A stretch of 64,000 nt of DNA from Chromobacterium vaccinii (GTDB lineage Bacteria; Pseudomonadota; Gammaproteobacteria; Burkholderiales; Chromobacteriaceae), in the NCBI RefSeq assembly GCF_000971335.1, contig NZ_JZJL01000009.1, positions 1 through 64,000 on the forward strand. Direction: 5' to 3'. Shown here one piece after another: positions 48,221 through 56,225 of the stretch. The notes beneath the pieces were generated by a model. The model was not told the DNA's origin. It searched no databases and saw nothing but the letters and a program-made list of their open reading frames with translations. A program made the translations under genes and the position numbers. Numbering within the stretch: the first letter of the stretch is position 1; every line of letters begins with the position of its first letter.

Positions 48221-49926
48221 CAGGCCAGCTTGGAGAGGACATGCTCCAGAATAGCATCGGCGGCGACGGCGGTGGCTTCGCTGTCGCGGCGGTGCTGGTA
48301 CTCGACCTTGCCTTCCTTCAGGCCGCGGTCGCCGATGGTGACGCGGTGCGGCGCGCCGATCAGCTCCCAGTCGGCGAACATCGCGCCCGGGCGCTCGCCG
48401 CGGTCGTCGAGGATGGCGTCCACGCCCTTGGCCAGCAGCTCGGCGTGCAGCTTGTCGGCGGCTTCCTTCACCGCTTCCGAGCGGTCGTAGCCCACCGGGC
48501 ACACCGCCACCGCGAACGGCGCGATGGAATCGGGCCAGATCATGCCCTTGTCGTCGTAGTTCTGCTCGATGGCGGCGCCCAGGATGCGGGTGACGCCGAT
48601 GCCGTAGCAACCCATCTCGAACGGCTTGGGTTTGCCATCCTCGTCCAGGAAGGTGGCGTTCATCGCGGCGGAATACTTGGTGCCGAGGTAGAACACGTGG
48701 CCGACCTCGATGCCGCGCTGGATCGCCAGCGCGCCCTGGCCGTCCGGCGACGCATCGCCTTCCACCACGTTGCGGATGTCGAACACTTCCGGCTCGGCGC
48801 AATCGCGGCCGAAGTTGGCGCCGGTGTAGTGCTGGTCGTCCTCGTTGGCGCCAATGACGAAATCGGCCATCTTGGCCACGGTGCGGTCGGCGATCACGCG
48901 GCCCTTGAAGCCCACCGGGCCCAGCGAGCCGGGATGGGCGCCGAAGGCGGCGCGGATCGCGGCCGGGCTGGCGAAGGTCAGCGGGTTCTTGATGCCGGCG
49001 ATCTTCTGCGCCTTCACCTCGTTCAACTCGTGGTCGCCGCGCACCAGCATCAGCACCGCTTCGTCCTCTGCGCCCTCCACCACCACCGCCTTGACGGTCT
49101 CTTTGATGTCGATGTTCAGGAAGTCCACCAGCTCGGCGATGGTCTTGACCTTGGGCGTGTGCACTTTGGTCAGCGCAGCCGATTCGGCGGCGCGCTCGCC
49201 GGCCGGGGCCACGGCTTCGGCCAGTTCGATGTTGGCCGCGTATTCGGAGTTCGGACAGTAGACGATGGCGTCCTCGCCGGTGTCGGCGATCACCTGGAAT
49301 TCGTGCGAGCGATCGCCGCCGATGGCGCCGGTGTCGGCCGCCACCGCGCGGTAGGTCAGGCCCAGGCGGTCGAAGATGCGGCGATAGGCGGCGTACATAT
49401 TGTCGTAGCTCTTGAGGGCGTCCTCAGCGCTGCGGTCGAACGAGTACGCGTCCTTCATGGTGAACTCGCGGCCGCGCATCACGCCGAAGCGCGGACGGCG
49501 CTCGTCGCGGAACTTGGTCTGGATCTGGTAGAAATTCTTCGGCAGCGCGCGGTAACTGCGCAGCTCGCGGCGGGCGATGTCGGTGATCACCTCCTCGGCG
49601 GTCGGCTGCAGCGCGAAATCGCGCTCGTGGCGGTCCTTGAAGCGCAGCAGCTCGGCGCCCATCGCGTCCCAGCGGCCGGTTTCCTGCCACAGCTCGGCCG
49701 GCTGCACCACCGGCAGGCTCACCTCGATGCCGCCGGCGCGGTTCATTTCCTCGCGGATGATGGTCTCGACCTTGCGCACCACGCGCAGGCCCATCGGCAT
49801 CCAGGAATAGATGCCGGCGGCCTGCTTGCGGATGAAGCCGGCGCGCAGCATCAGCTTCTGGCTGACGATGTCGGCGTCGGCGGGGGCCTCTTTCTGGGTG
49901 GAAATGAAAAACTGCGATGCGCGCAT
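48220..49926 (-). CDS. proS: Prolyl-tRNA synthetase
   Basis: This 568-residue class-II synthetase of the bacterial type starts [20 protein letters not shown] and has motif 2 ([26 protein letters not shown]), a central editing (YbaK-like) insertion and motif 3 ([18 protein letters not shown]). It charges tRNA-Pro. A 303-bp gap to kup lies upstream. Confidence 0.97.
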   Translation of the reverse strand: MRASQFFISTQKEAPADADIVSQKLMLRAGFIRKQAAGIYSWMPMGLRVVRKVETIIREEMNRAGGIEVSLPVVQPAELWQETGRWDAMGAELLRFKDRHERDFALQPTAEEVITDIARRELRSYRALPKNFYQIQTKFRDERRPRFGVMRGREFTMKDAYSFDRSAEDALKSYDNMYAAYRRIFDRLGLTYRAVAADTGAIGGDRSHEFQVIADTGEDAIVYCPNSEYAANIELAEAVAPAGERAAESAALTKVHTPKVKTIAELVDFLNIDIKETVKAVVVEGAEDEAVLMLVRGDHELNEVKAQKIAGIKNPLTFASPAAIRAAFGAHPGSLGPVGFKGRVIADRTVAKMADFVIGANEDDQHYTGANFGRDCAEPEVFDIRNVVEGDASPDGQGALAIQRGIEVGHVFYLGTKYSAAMNATFLDEDGKPKPFEMGCYGIGVTRILGAAIEQNYDDKGMIWPDSIAPFAVAVCPVGYDRSEAVKEAADKLHAELLAKGVDAILDDRGERPGAMFADWELIGAPHRVTIGDRGLKEGKVEYQHRRDSEATAVAADAILEHVLSKLA

Positions 49927-50133
49927 GGTGCGTCCTTGAAAATTCGGCTAAATGTAGACGATTGTAGCGTCGTCCCCGCCCCCCGGCCAAGCGCTGCCCG
50001 GCCGGACTCGCGGTTTTCGCCAGTTGTTGCAGTACAACAATCCTGCGCACAGCCCGCCGCGCTGTACTTGGCGGCCCCGCCGCTCTGGAGTAACCTGCGC
50101 GCTGCCGGGGTTTACGGCTTTTTTATTTTGCCC

Positions 50134-50220
50134 ATGTCGTCGACAATGAGAGGGCATCCGGCCATGAACAACCCGGCCCCTCGCCGCCGCGCCTCCTCCG
50201 GCGGCGGCGTCCAACCGTAA
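50134..50220 (+). CDS. Possible leader ORF upstream of kup
   Basis: A 28-codon frame starts MSSTMRGHPAMNNPAPRRRA and stops at 50220, 9 nt before the kup ATG. An internal ATG at 50164 would give 18 residues. It lies over a G/C-rich inverted repeat (CGCCGCCGCG with CGGCGGCGG). No strong ribosome site was found. It may be a regulatory upstream ORF or noncoding. The rest of 49927-50133 holds the divergent proS and kup promoters; I see no other gene. Confidence 0.25.
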   Translation: MSSTMRGHPAMNNPAPRRRASSGGGVQP

Positions 50221-50229
50221 TGGAAGCTT

Positions 50230-52095
50230 ATGCAGGATCACAATAAACAGGCGATGGCGGGCCTGACCCTGGCCGCGCTCGGCGTAGTTTACGGCGACAT
50301 CGGCACCAGCCCGCTGTACACCTTGCGCGAGTGTTTCGTCAGCCAGAACCTCCCCACCACGCCCGACAACATCTTCGGCATTCTGTCGCTCATCTTCTGG
50401 TCGCTGATCTTCGTGGTGTCGATCAAATACGTGGCCTTCGTGCTGCGCGCCGACAACCGCGGCGAAGGCGGCATCATGGCGCTGATGGCGCTGGCCCGCC
50501 ATTACACCACCCATGCCGCGCGCTGGAAGATCGTGATGCTGGGCCTGTTCGGCGCCGCGCTGTTCTACGGCGACGCCATCATCACGCCGGCGGTGTCGGT
50601 GCTGTCCGCGGCCGAGGGCATGGAAGTCCTCTCCCCCGGCATGGAGGCCTACGTGCTGCCGATGGCGGTCGGCGTGCTGGTGGGCCTGTTCCTGCTGCAG
50701 CGCCACGGCACCGCCAGGGTCGGCCTGATGTTCGGCCCGGTGATGATGATCTGGTTCGCCATCCTCGGCATCCTCGGCCTGCACCAGATCATCCAGCAGC
50801 CGGCGGTGCTGCAGGCGCTGAACCCGTGGCACGCGGTCACCTTCCTCAGCCAGAACGGCTTCCACGCCTTCCTGACGCTGGGCTCGGTGGTGCTGGCGCT
50901 GACCGGCGCCGAGGCACTGTACGCCGACATGGGCCACTTCGGCAAAACGCCGATCCGCCGCGCCTGGTTCAGCCTGGTGCTGCCCGGCTTGGGGCTGAAC
51001 TACTTCGGCCAGGGCGCGCTGCTGATGAGCAACCCGGCCGCGATCAAGAACCCCTTCTTCCTGCTGGCGCCCGACTGGGCGCTGCTGCCGATGATCGCGC
51101 TGGCGACGCTGGCCACGGTGATCGCGTCGCAGGCGGTGATCTCCGGCGCCTACTCGCTGACGCGCCAGGCCATCCTGCTGGGCTACTGCCCGCGCCTGGA
51201 GGTGAACCACACCTCTGAGAAGGAAATCGGCCAGATCTACATGCCCTTCATCAACTGGGCGCTGCTGGTCGCCGTGCTGGTGGTGGTGCTCACCTTCAAG
51301 ACCTCGTCCAGCCTGGCCGCCGCTTACGGCATCGCCGTCACCGGCACCATGCTGATCACCACCGCGCTGTTCTTCGTCGTCGCGCGCGTGAACTGGCGCT
51401 GGCCGCTGCCGCTGGCCCTGGGCATCACCCTGCTGTTCGGCGTGATCGACACCGCCTTCTTCGCCGCCAACATCCATAAAGTGGCCGACGGCGGCTGGCT
51501 GCCGCTGGTGATGGGCATGGTCATCTTCACGCTGATGAGCACCTGGAAACAGGGCCGCGACATCCTGTTCAAGCGCCTGCGCGAACAGGCGCTGCCGCTG
51601 GACGACTTCATCCACAATCTGGAAGCCTATCCGCCGGCGCGGGTGGAAGGCACCGCGGTATTCCTGACCAGCACCCTGCACGGCGTGCCGCACGCGCTGC
51701 TGCACAATCTGAAGCACAACAAGGTGCTGCATGAGCGCGTGGTGCTGATGACGGTGCGCACCGAGGACGTGCCCTATGTGGCGGAGGAGGAGCGGCTGGA
51801 AATCGTGCAGATGTCGGCGTCGTTCTGGCGGGTAATGGCCCGCTACGGCTTCAAGGAAGACCCGAACGTGCTGGAAGTGCTGGACATGTGCGCCAAGGAA
51901 GGCTTCCAGATGGAGCTGATGGACACCTCGTTCTTCCTGTCGCGCGAAACCATCGTCTCCACCGACCATCCCGGCATGGCGCGCTGGCGCGAGAAGGTAT
52001 TCGTGTGGATGAGCAAGAACGCGTTGCGCGCCACCGACTTCTTCCAGGTGCCGACCAACCGCGTGGTGGAGCTGGGCGCTCAGGTGGAGCTGTAG
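50230..52095 (+). CDS. kup: Potassium transport protein Kup
   Basis: This 621-residue protein has twelve predicted helices and a hydrophilic C-terminal tail. LAALGVVYGDIGTSPLYTLRE is the family N-terminal signature, and GDAIITPAVSVLSAAEG, GQGALLMSNPAA and SQAVISGAYSLTRQA are further Kup motifs. It is a K+/H+ symporter of the inner membrane. GGAAG lies 4 nt before the ATG, a little close. It is followed by a strong terminator. Confidence 0.96.
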   Translation: MQDHNKQAMAGLTLAALGVVYGDIGTSPLYTLRECFVSQNLPTTPDNIFGILSLIFWSLIFVVSIKYVAFVLRADNRGEGGIMALMALARHYTTHAARWKIVMLGLFGAALFYGDAIITPAVSVLSAAEGMEVLSPGMEAYVLPMAVGVLVGLFLLQRHGTARVGLMFGPVMMIWFAILGILGLHQIIQQPAVLQALNPWHAVTFLSQNGFHAFLTLGSVVLALTGAEALYADMGHFGKTPIRRAWFSLVLPGLGLNYFGQGALLMSNPAAIKNPFFLLAPDWALLPMIALATLATVIASQAVISGAYSLTRQAILLGYCPRLEVNHTSEKEIGQIYMPFINWALLVAVLVVVLTFKTSSSLAAAYGIAVTGTMLITTALFFVVARVNWRWPLPLALGITLLFGVIDTAFFAANIHKVADGGWLPLVMGMVIFTLMSTWKQGRDILFKRLREQALPLDDFIHNLEAYPPARVEGTAVFLTSTLHGVPHALLHNLKHNKVLHERVVLMTVRTEDVPYVAEEERLEIVQMSASFWRVMARYGFKEDPNVLEVLDMCAKEGFQMELMDTSFFLSRETIVSTDHPGMARWREKVFVWMSKNALRATDFFQVPTNRVVELGAQVEL

Positions 52096-52113
52096 CCCGA
52101 CGTTTCGCCCAAT

Positions 52114-52142
52114 AAAAAAGCGCGCCGATGGCGCGCTTTTTT
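52114..52142. terminator. Bidirectional terminator after kup
   Basis: AAAAAAGCGCGCC (52114-52126) pairs perfectly with GGCGCGCTTTTTT (52130-52142) around a 3-nt loop. It serves kup and the convergent HD-family gene. Confidence 0.93.
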
Positions 52143-52156
52143 CATCTCCCGCAGCG

Positions 52157-52723
52157 TCAGCGCGCCGCGGGCTGTCGCAGCCGGATCTGCGCCGACGACG
52201 ACCAGGCCCGGCACTGCTCGTACATCGCGCAAAAGCTGGCCAGCCCCTGGGCGATGGTCATCGGCCAGATGCGCTCCGGCAGCGGCTGCACCCCGGTCAG
52301 GATGGGCCATTCGATATTGTCCGGCGGCATCAGGTCGCGCCGCTCGGTCGCCAGCAGGCGGGCGTCGGCCATCGCCAGCTCCGCCCGGTCGTCGCCGGAC
52401 AGGTGCAGGCCGAAGCGCGCCTCCACCGCCGCGGTCAGCCGGTGCTGCAAGGGCGGGCTGTCCTGAACGTCGGGCCTCACCACCTCGCCGGCGTAGGCCT
52501 TGGCCGCGCCGTACAGCAAGCCCGCCAGCTTCAGCCGCGGCGGCAGCAGATCCGCCATCCTGACCGCATGCTCGGCCTCGCTGTAAAACTGGCGGCAGGC
52601 GCCGCCGAAGCGGCAGACATGCGCCAGATGATGGGCGATGTCGGCGATGTCGATGTCGTCCGGCTGGGGATCCAGCACGTTCAGATAGCGTCCCGACACC
52701 GTTTGTATGAATGCGCCTCTCAT
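52157..52723 (-). CDS. HD-domain phosphohydrolase homologue lacking the HD dyad
   Basis: This 188-residue protein aligns with the YfbR-like phosphohydrolases often annotated near GRYLDLLDPQPDDIDI. Here it has SGRYLNVLDPQPDDIDIADIA, CRQFYSEAEHAVRMA with His52, and AMADARLLATERRDLMPP with Asp120. In the family the core reads LLHDAAEAY; here it is LLYGAAKAY at 69-77, so the catalytic His-Asp are Tyr71-Gly72 and the following Glu is Lys75. It is probably not a hydrolase and may be a binding protein or a decaying paralogue. The frame is intact. ATG 52723 follows GGAGGGAGG. Confidence 0.7.
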   Translation of the reverse strand: MRGAFIQTVSGRYLNVLDPQPDDIDIADIAHHLAHVCRFGGACRQFYSEAEHAVRMADLLPPRLKLAGLLYGAAKAYAGEVVRPDVQDSPPLQHRLTAAVEARFGLHLSGDDRAELAMADARLLATERRDLMPPDNIEWPILTGVQPLPERIWPMTIAQGLASFCAMYEQCRAWSSSAQIRLRQPAAR

Positions 52724-53176
52724 CGCCCCTCCCTCCCGCGGAGGCCGATGCCGCCGCGCAACCATCCCGCCGTCACTGATTTCATCCCTGTCATCCCTGC
52801 GCACAGCAATTATTTCGACTTGATCATTGATCAAAGCAATTTCAGCAGCATAAAATCCAAAAACTTAAAGCGGCTTCGCCAGAACAGGCTAAATAACCCG
52901 GATATTTTCAAACCGACATGGCCTTGATGCCAAAACGAGAAAATTCAAATCCATCCAGCGGAAGACCCTGAAAAACACACTTAGAACTATTCGGATTTAT
53001 TTCTTTCAAAACAACAACTAATAATCCGGATATGACATAGATCATAAGAACTCAAATCTAGCACAGCTACCTGGTCTTTTTCCAGAAAAACGTTAAATAC
53101 CTTTTGGCATTTACTCGCAAACCAATATGTCAAAACTTAAAATATTTATATAAGAACCAATTAAGCCAAATTCGAA
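52724..53176. other. AT-rich gene-free region before the four-gene cassette
   Basis: This 453-bp stretch is much lower in GC than its surroundings from about 52800 on. It contains two copies of TAAYCCGGATAT (core 52898-52905 and 53026-53033), the second within palindromic ATCCGGAT, and TATATAAGA near 53150 as a possible -10 region. I see no gene or RNA. It presumably holds the cassette promoter and an operator. Confidence 0.5.
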
Positions 53177-53704
53177 ATGCAGGCAAAAAATCTTTTCAAA
53201 CCCCATTCTGTATTGCATGAATTCAAGCTCAACGCGCTGCGCAGAATCCGGGATCGAAAACTGTCGATCAGCGAACTGGCGCGCATTACCGGCATCAAGC
53301 AGTCCACGCTGCACCGCGGCCTGTTCGAAGACCGGGAGCTGACATTCAGCAACGCCCACGCGATCGGACATGCGCTGGACATCAATCTGGGCGGCGGCGA
53401 GCCCCCCAGGATGGCGCCCGTCATCACCGGCTTCGATCAATTGAACGCGCTGAGCGAGGGCAGGCAGCCGCTCTGGGACGAATTCATCCTGCTGGAGCCG
53501 GCGCTGGACGACACGGTGCTGGCCATAGACCAGACGCTGTTCCGCCAGCGGGTGTTCCCCCGCCGCGCGGTGGTGTTGCTGCAAACCGACCATCCCAAGC
53601 ACGGCCGCCTGGCGTATCCCGACCACGGCGCGCTCAGCCTAGAAGACACCGGCCACGCCGCCATCGGCGCGGTCGCGGGCATTCTTTTCCGGAAAAACGC
53701 ATGA
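53177..53704 (+). CDS. HTH (XRE-like) regulator, first gene of the cassette
   Basis: This 175-residue protein has an N-terminal HTH (LSISELARITGIKQSTLHRGLF, about 30-52) and a C-terminal region (LWDEFILLEPALDDTVLAIDQ ... AAIGAVAGILFRK) that weakly recalls the S24-type domain of phage-like repressors, but without a visible Ser-Lys catalytic pair. It probably controls its own operon. No Shine-Dalgarno is evident. Its stop overlaps the next ATG (ATGA). The likely targets are the upstream CCGGATAT repeats; this is inference. Confidence 0.7.
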   Translation: MQAKNLFKPHSVLHEFKLNALRRIRDRKLSISELARITGIKQSTLHRGLFEDRELTFSNAHAIGHALDINLGGGEPPRMAPVITGFDQLNALSEGRQPLWDEFILLEPALDDTVLAIDQTLFRQRVFPRRAVVLLQTDHPKHGRLAYPDHGALSLEDTGHAAIGAVAGILFRKNA

Positions 53705-54444
53705 AACTGCTCAAAGACCTGGCCGGCCGCATGCTGGCCTGCATCGATCCGATCGTGATCCTGTCCTTCCTGATCCTGATTTCGGCGATCGCCTCCAACC
53801 TGACCTCGTACAAGGTGGTGCAGGTGTTCGGCACCGAGGCCAGCCTGGGCACCTTCACCATGCCCATCATCCTGATGCTGCTCAACCCGATCGCCGAGGT
53901 CTACGGCAAGAAGCGCTCCAACCAGATCCTGTTCGCCACCTGCCTGGCCGAAATTCTGTTCGCCGTCTCCTTCACCGCGCTCAGCCAGTCGCAGCGCGAC
54001 TGCGGCCTGCTGCCATTGGCCGACCACGGCCATTGCGAGGCGCTGAACCAGAGCTATGTGCTGATCAGCGAACACATCGTGCGCGGCTCGATCTCGTTCG
54101 CGATCGGCTGCCTGATCGGCAGCCAGTTCAACACGCGCTTCCTGCTGTACCTGAAGAATCTGTGGTCGAGCCGGCTGTACTTCATCCGCGACATCTTCTC
54201 GTCTGTGATCGGCGAGGTGGTGTACACCGCCATCTGCTTCATGATCGCCTTCTACGGCGTCTTTCCCTTCGCCACCATCCTGAAGATCTTCGCCTTCAGC
54301 CTGATGTTCAAGTTCTCGTCCACCGTGGTCCTGTCCTGGATCTCGCAATACATCGTGCTGCTGCTGTACCGCTACCAGGCCTGGAGCGAGGGCGATTCCG
54401 GCGGCCGCAAAGTCAAATTCTCTTCCCGGTATCTGCAAGTATGA
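53701..54444 (+). CDS. VUT-family (YhhQ-like) membrane transporter
   Basis: This 247-residue protein has about six helices and the VUT landmark NPIAEVYGKKRSNQ after FTMPIILMLL. Related YhhQ proteins import queuosine precursors (preQ0, preQ1), but no preQ1 riboswitch or queuosine gene is seen here, so the substrate may differ. SSRLYFIRDIFSSVIGEVVYTAICFMIAFYG is the second conserved stretch. It is joined to both neighbours by 4-nt ATGA overlaps. Confidence 0.8.
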   Translation: MKLLKDLAGRMLACIDPIVILSFLILISAIASNLTSYKVVQVFGTEASLGTFTMPIILMLLNPIAEVYGKKRSNQILFATCLAEILFAVSFTALSQSQRDCGLLPLADHGHCEALNQSYVLISEHIVRGSISFAIGCLIGSQFNTRFLLYLKNLWSSRLYFIRDIFSSVIGEVVYTAICFMIAFYGVFPFATILKIFAFSLMFKFSSTVVLSWISQYIVLLLYRYQAWSEGDSGGRKVKFSSRYLQV

Positions 54445-55769
54445 ACAAGATCAGGCTGCACTCCGTCGAAGCGCCGTCCACGAGCGCCCGCCCGCCGCTG
54501 TTCGCGCTGCGCTGCAACTACGACTACAGCGGCAAATACGCGCTGCATGGCCGCGCAGTCGAACGCGCCGCGCTCAGCGCGCTGCTCTTCGCCGACCGCG
54601 TTCTGCTCATCCCGCGCAGCCGCAACGGCGTCCGCATCGCCGAGGCGCTGGCGCCGCGGCTTGGCCTGCTTCCCGACGCCGCCGCGCCCGGCGCGCTCCG
54701 GCTGCCGCTCGACCCCGCCGCGCCGCTGGCATCCCGGCTGCAGCGGCTGCTGGACATCCCCGCCTGCTTCGACGCGGATCCGCGCTTCGGCCTGTACGGC
54801 TTTTTCTGCTATGAGCTGATCCACGCCAAGCTGGGCCTGGACACCGGCTTGCTGGGCGTGTTCCACCTGCCGGAGCGGCTGAGCGAGGACGGCGCCGCCA
54901 TCGACCTGCTGCTGGACCCGGCCGACGCCGGCGGCGAGACCTGGCCGCTGGCGCTGGGCCCGCTGCTGGACGCCGACGATTTCGCCGCCGGCCATGGCCT
55001 GCCCTACGAGCGGATGTACGCCATCGCCAGCCGGCGCATCGCCGACGGCGGCCTGCGCTCGGTCAATCCCAGCTACGCGATCCAGCGCCCCTGCCCGCGC
55101 GACGGCTACCAGATCCACCAGGACCTGCTGGCGCGCAATCCCGCGCCTTACAACCTGTATTTCGACGGCGGCGACTTCCAGCTGGCCGGCTCCTCGCCGG
55201 CGATGTTCCTGCGCCTGCGCGACGGCCGGCTCTCCACCAGCCCCATCTGCGGCACCGTCGCGCGCGGCCGCGGCGAGGCCGAAGATCAAGCGCAAGTGGA
55301 AAAGCTGCTGGCGTCGGACAAGGACAGGTTCGAGCTGGAGGAATGCGTGAAGGCCGACATGCTGGCCAAGGAAGCGAGCTGCGAGGACATCCGCGTCGAC
55401 ATCGAACGGGAAGTGGAGCGCTTCGCCAATGTGTTCCACACCTCGGCCAGCATCAGCGCGCGCCTGAAGCCGGGCAAGACCTTGGCCGACGCGATCTGCG
55501 ACCACCTGTGGCCGGCCACCGTCATCGGCACGCCGGTCGACGCCGCCGCGCGGCTGCTCGCGGCACACGAAAGCCGCCGCTGGTACGCCGGCGCCTTCGG
55601 CTATCTGTGCGCCGGCGAAGCGGAGCTCGGCACCATGATCCGCACCGCGCTGCTGGCGGACGGAAAGGCCACCACCCGGGTGGGCAGTACGCTGAGCGCG
55701 CACTCCAGCCCGCAGTTGGAGCGCAGCGAGCTGGAAGCCAAAGCCTCTCTGATCCTGGGGGTGTTGTGA
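54441..55769 (+). CDS. Chorismate-utilising enzyme homologue, divergent active site
   Basis: This 442-residue protein matches the anthranilate synthase I / ADIC synthase (PhzE) fold. FQLAGSSPAMFLRL (248-259), PICGTVARGRGEA (268-280), FANVFHTSASI with His333, GTPVDAA (363-369), WYAGAFGYL (381-389) and MIRTALLADGKATTRVGST follow the family order. Several consensus residues differ. GSSPE is GSSPA, the usual DxxRND is replaced around 304-310 (KADMLAK), and GAPK is GTPV. Glu298 is kept. There is no glutaminase partner. It could be a chorismate enzyme with altered chemistry or a ligand binder. Confidence 0.75.
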   Translation: MNKIRLHSVEAPSTSARPPLFALRCNYDYSGKYALHGRAVERAALSALLFADRVLLIPRSRNGVRIAEALAPRLGLLPDAAAPGALRLPLDPAAPLASRLQRLLDIPACFDADPRFGLYGFFCYELIHAKLGLDTGLLGVFHLPERLSEDGAAIDLLLDPADAGGETWPLALGPLLDADDFAAGHGLPYERMYAIASRRIADGGLRSVNPSYAIQRPCPRDGYQIHQDLLARNPAPYNLYFDGGDFQLAGSSPAMFLRLRDGRLSTSPICGTVARGRGEAEDQAQVEKLLASDKDRFELEECVKADMLAKEASCEDIRVDIEREVERFANVFHTSASISARLKPGKTLADAICDHLWPATVIGTPVDAAARLLAAHESRRWYAGAFGYLCAGEAELGTMIRTALLADGKATTRVGSTLSAHSSPQLERSELEAKASLILGVL

Positions 55770-56221
55770 GCGCCCTCACCATAGAGGACATCGATGCCGA
55801 CGCGATCACGATACGGCTGGTCAACACCGCCAAGACTTACCTCGTGCCGCTGGACCGGGTAATCCGCTTGCAGTGCCTGCAGGGGCTGCCGCGGGATGAA
55901 ATCCTGCTGGCCGGCGTGCTGGCCGGCAAGGTGGCGCGCAAGCGCCCCGCCCTCCTGGCGCAGTATGACTTCTCCGACGTCGCCGTCTCCGGCGACTTCC
56001 GGCCGCAGCATGTGGTGTTCGAGCGCAGCGTCGGCTTCCTCGCCGACGGCGACGCCCGGGTGGACCTGCCGTTCCGCGAGCTGCTGGGCAATCTGGACGC
56101 GATCTCGCGGCTGAGCGACGAGGCGGCGTTCTATCTGGGTTTCAGCTACGCGCTATTCGCGCTGCCGGGCGAGGATCTGGCCTTCGACGACCACCCCCGC
56201 CCCTACCTGACGCTGAAATAG
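55766..56221 (+). CDS. Unknown protein, last gene of the cassette
   Basis: This 151-residue protein starts at GTG 55766 in a GTGA overlap with the chorismate-enzyme gene. It is soluble, acidic and lacks Cys, with no signal peptide or known motif. Features are TAKTYLVPLDRVIRLQCLQG-like charged helices (with one Cys in that stretch), a DFRPQHVVFERSVGF segment and a C-terminal DHPRPYLTLK. It is presumably an accessory to the enzyme or transporter. It ends 4 bp before the convergent ampD-type gene, with no terminator between them. Confidence 0.6.
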   Translation: MSALTIEDIDADAITIRLVNTAKTYLVPLDRVIRLQCLQGLPRDEILLAGVLAGKVARKRPALLAQYDFSDVAVSGDFRPQHVVFERSVGFLADGDARVDLPFRELLGNLDAISRLSDEAAFYLGFSYALFALPGEDLAFDDHPRPYLTLK

Positions 56222-56225
56222 CGGC

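Noticed and set aside
53701-54444. preQ1 riboswitch before the YhhQ-like gene
   Set aside because: The gene starts inside the previous one with no leader, and no riboswitch-like sequence was seen in 52724-53176.
53177-56221. Prophage or integrative element carrying the cassette
   Set aside because: No integrase, attachment-site repeats or phage structural genes; only the HTH gene is faintly phage-like.
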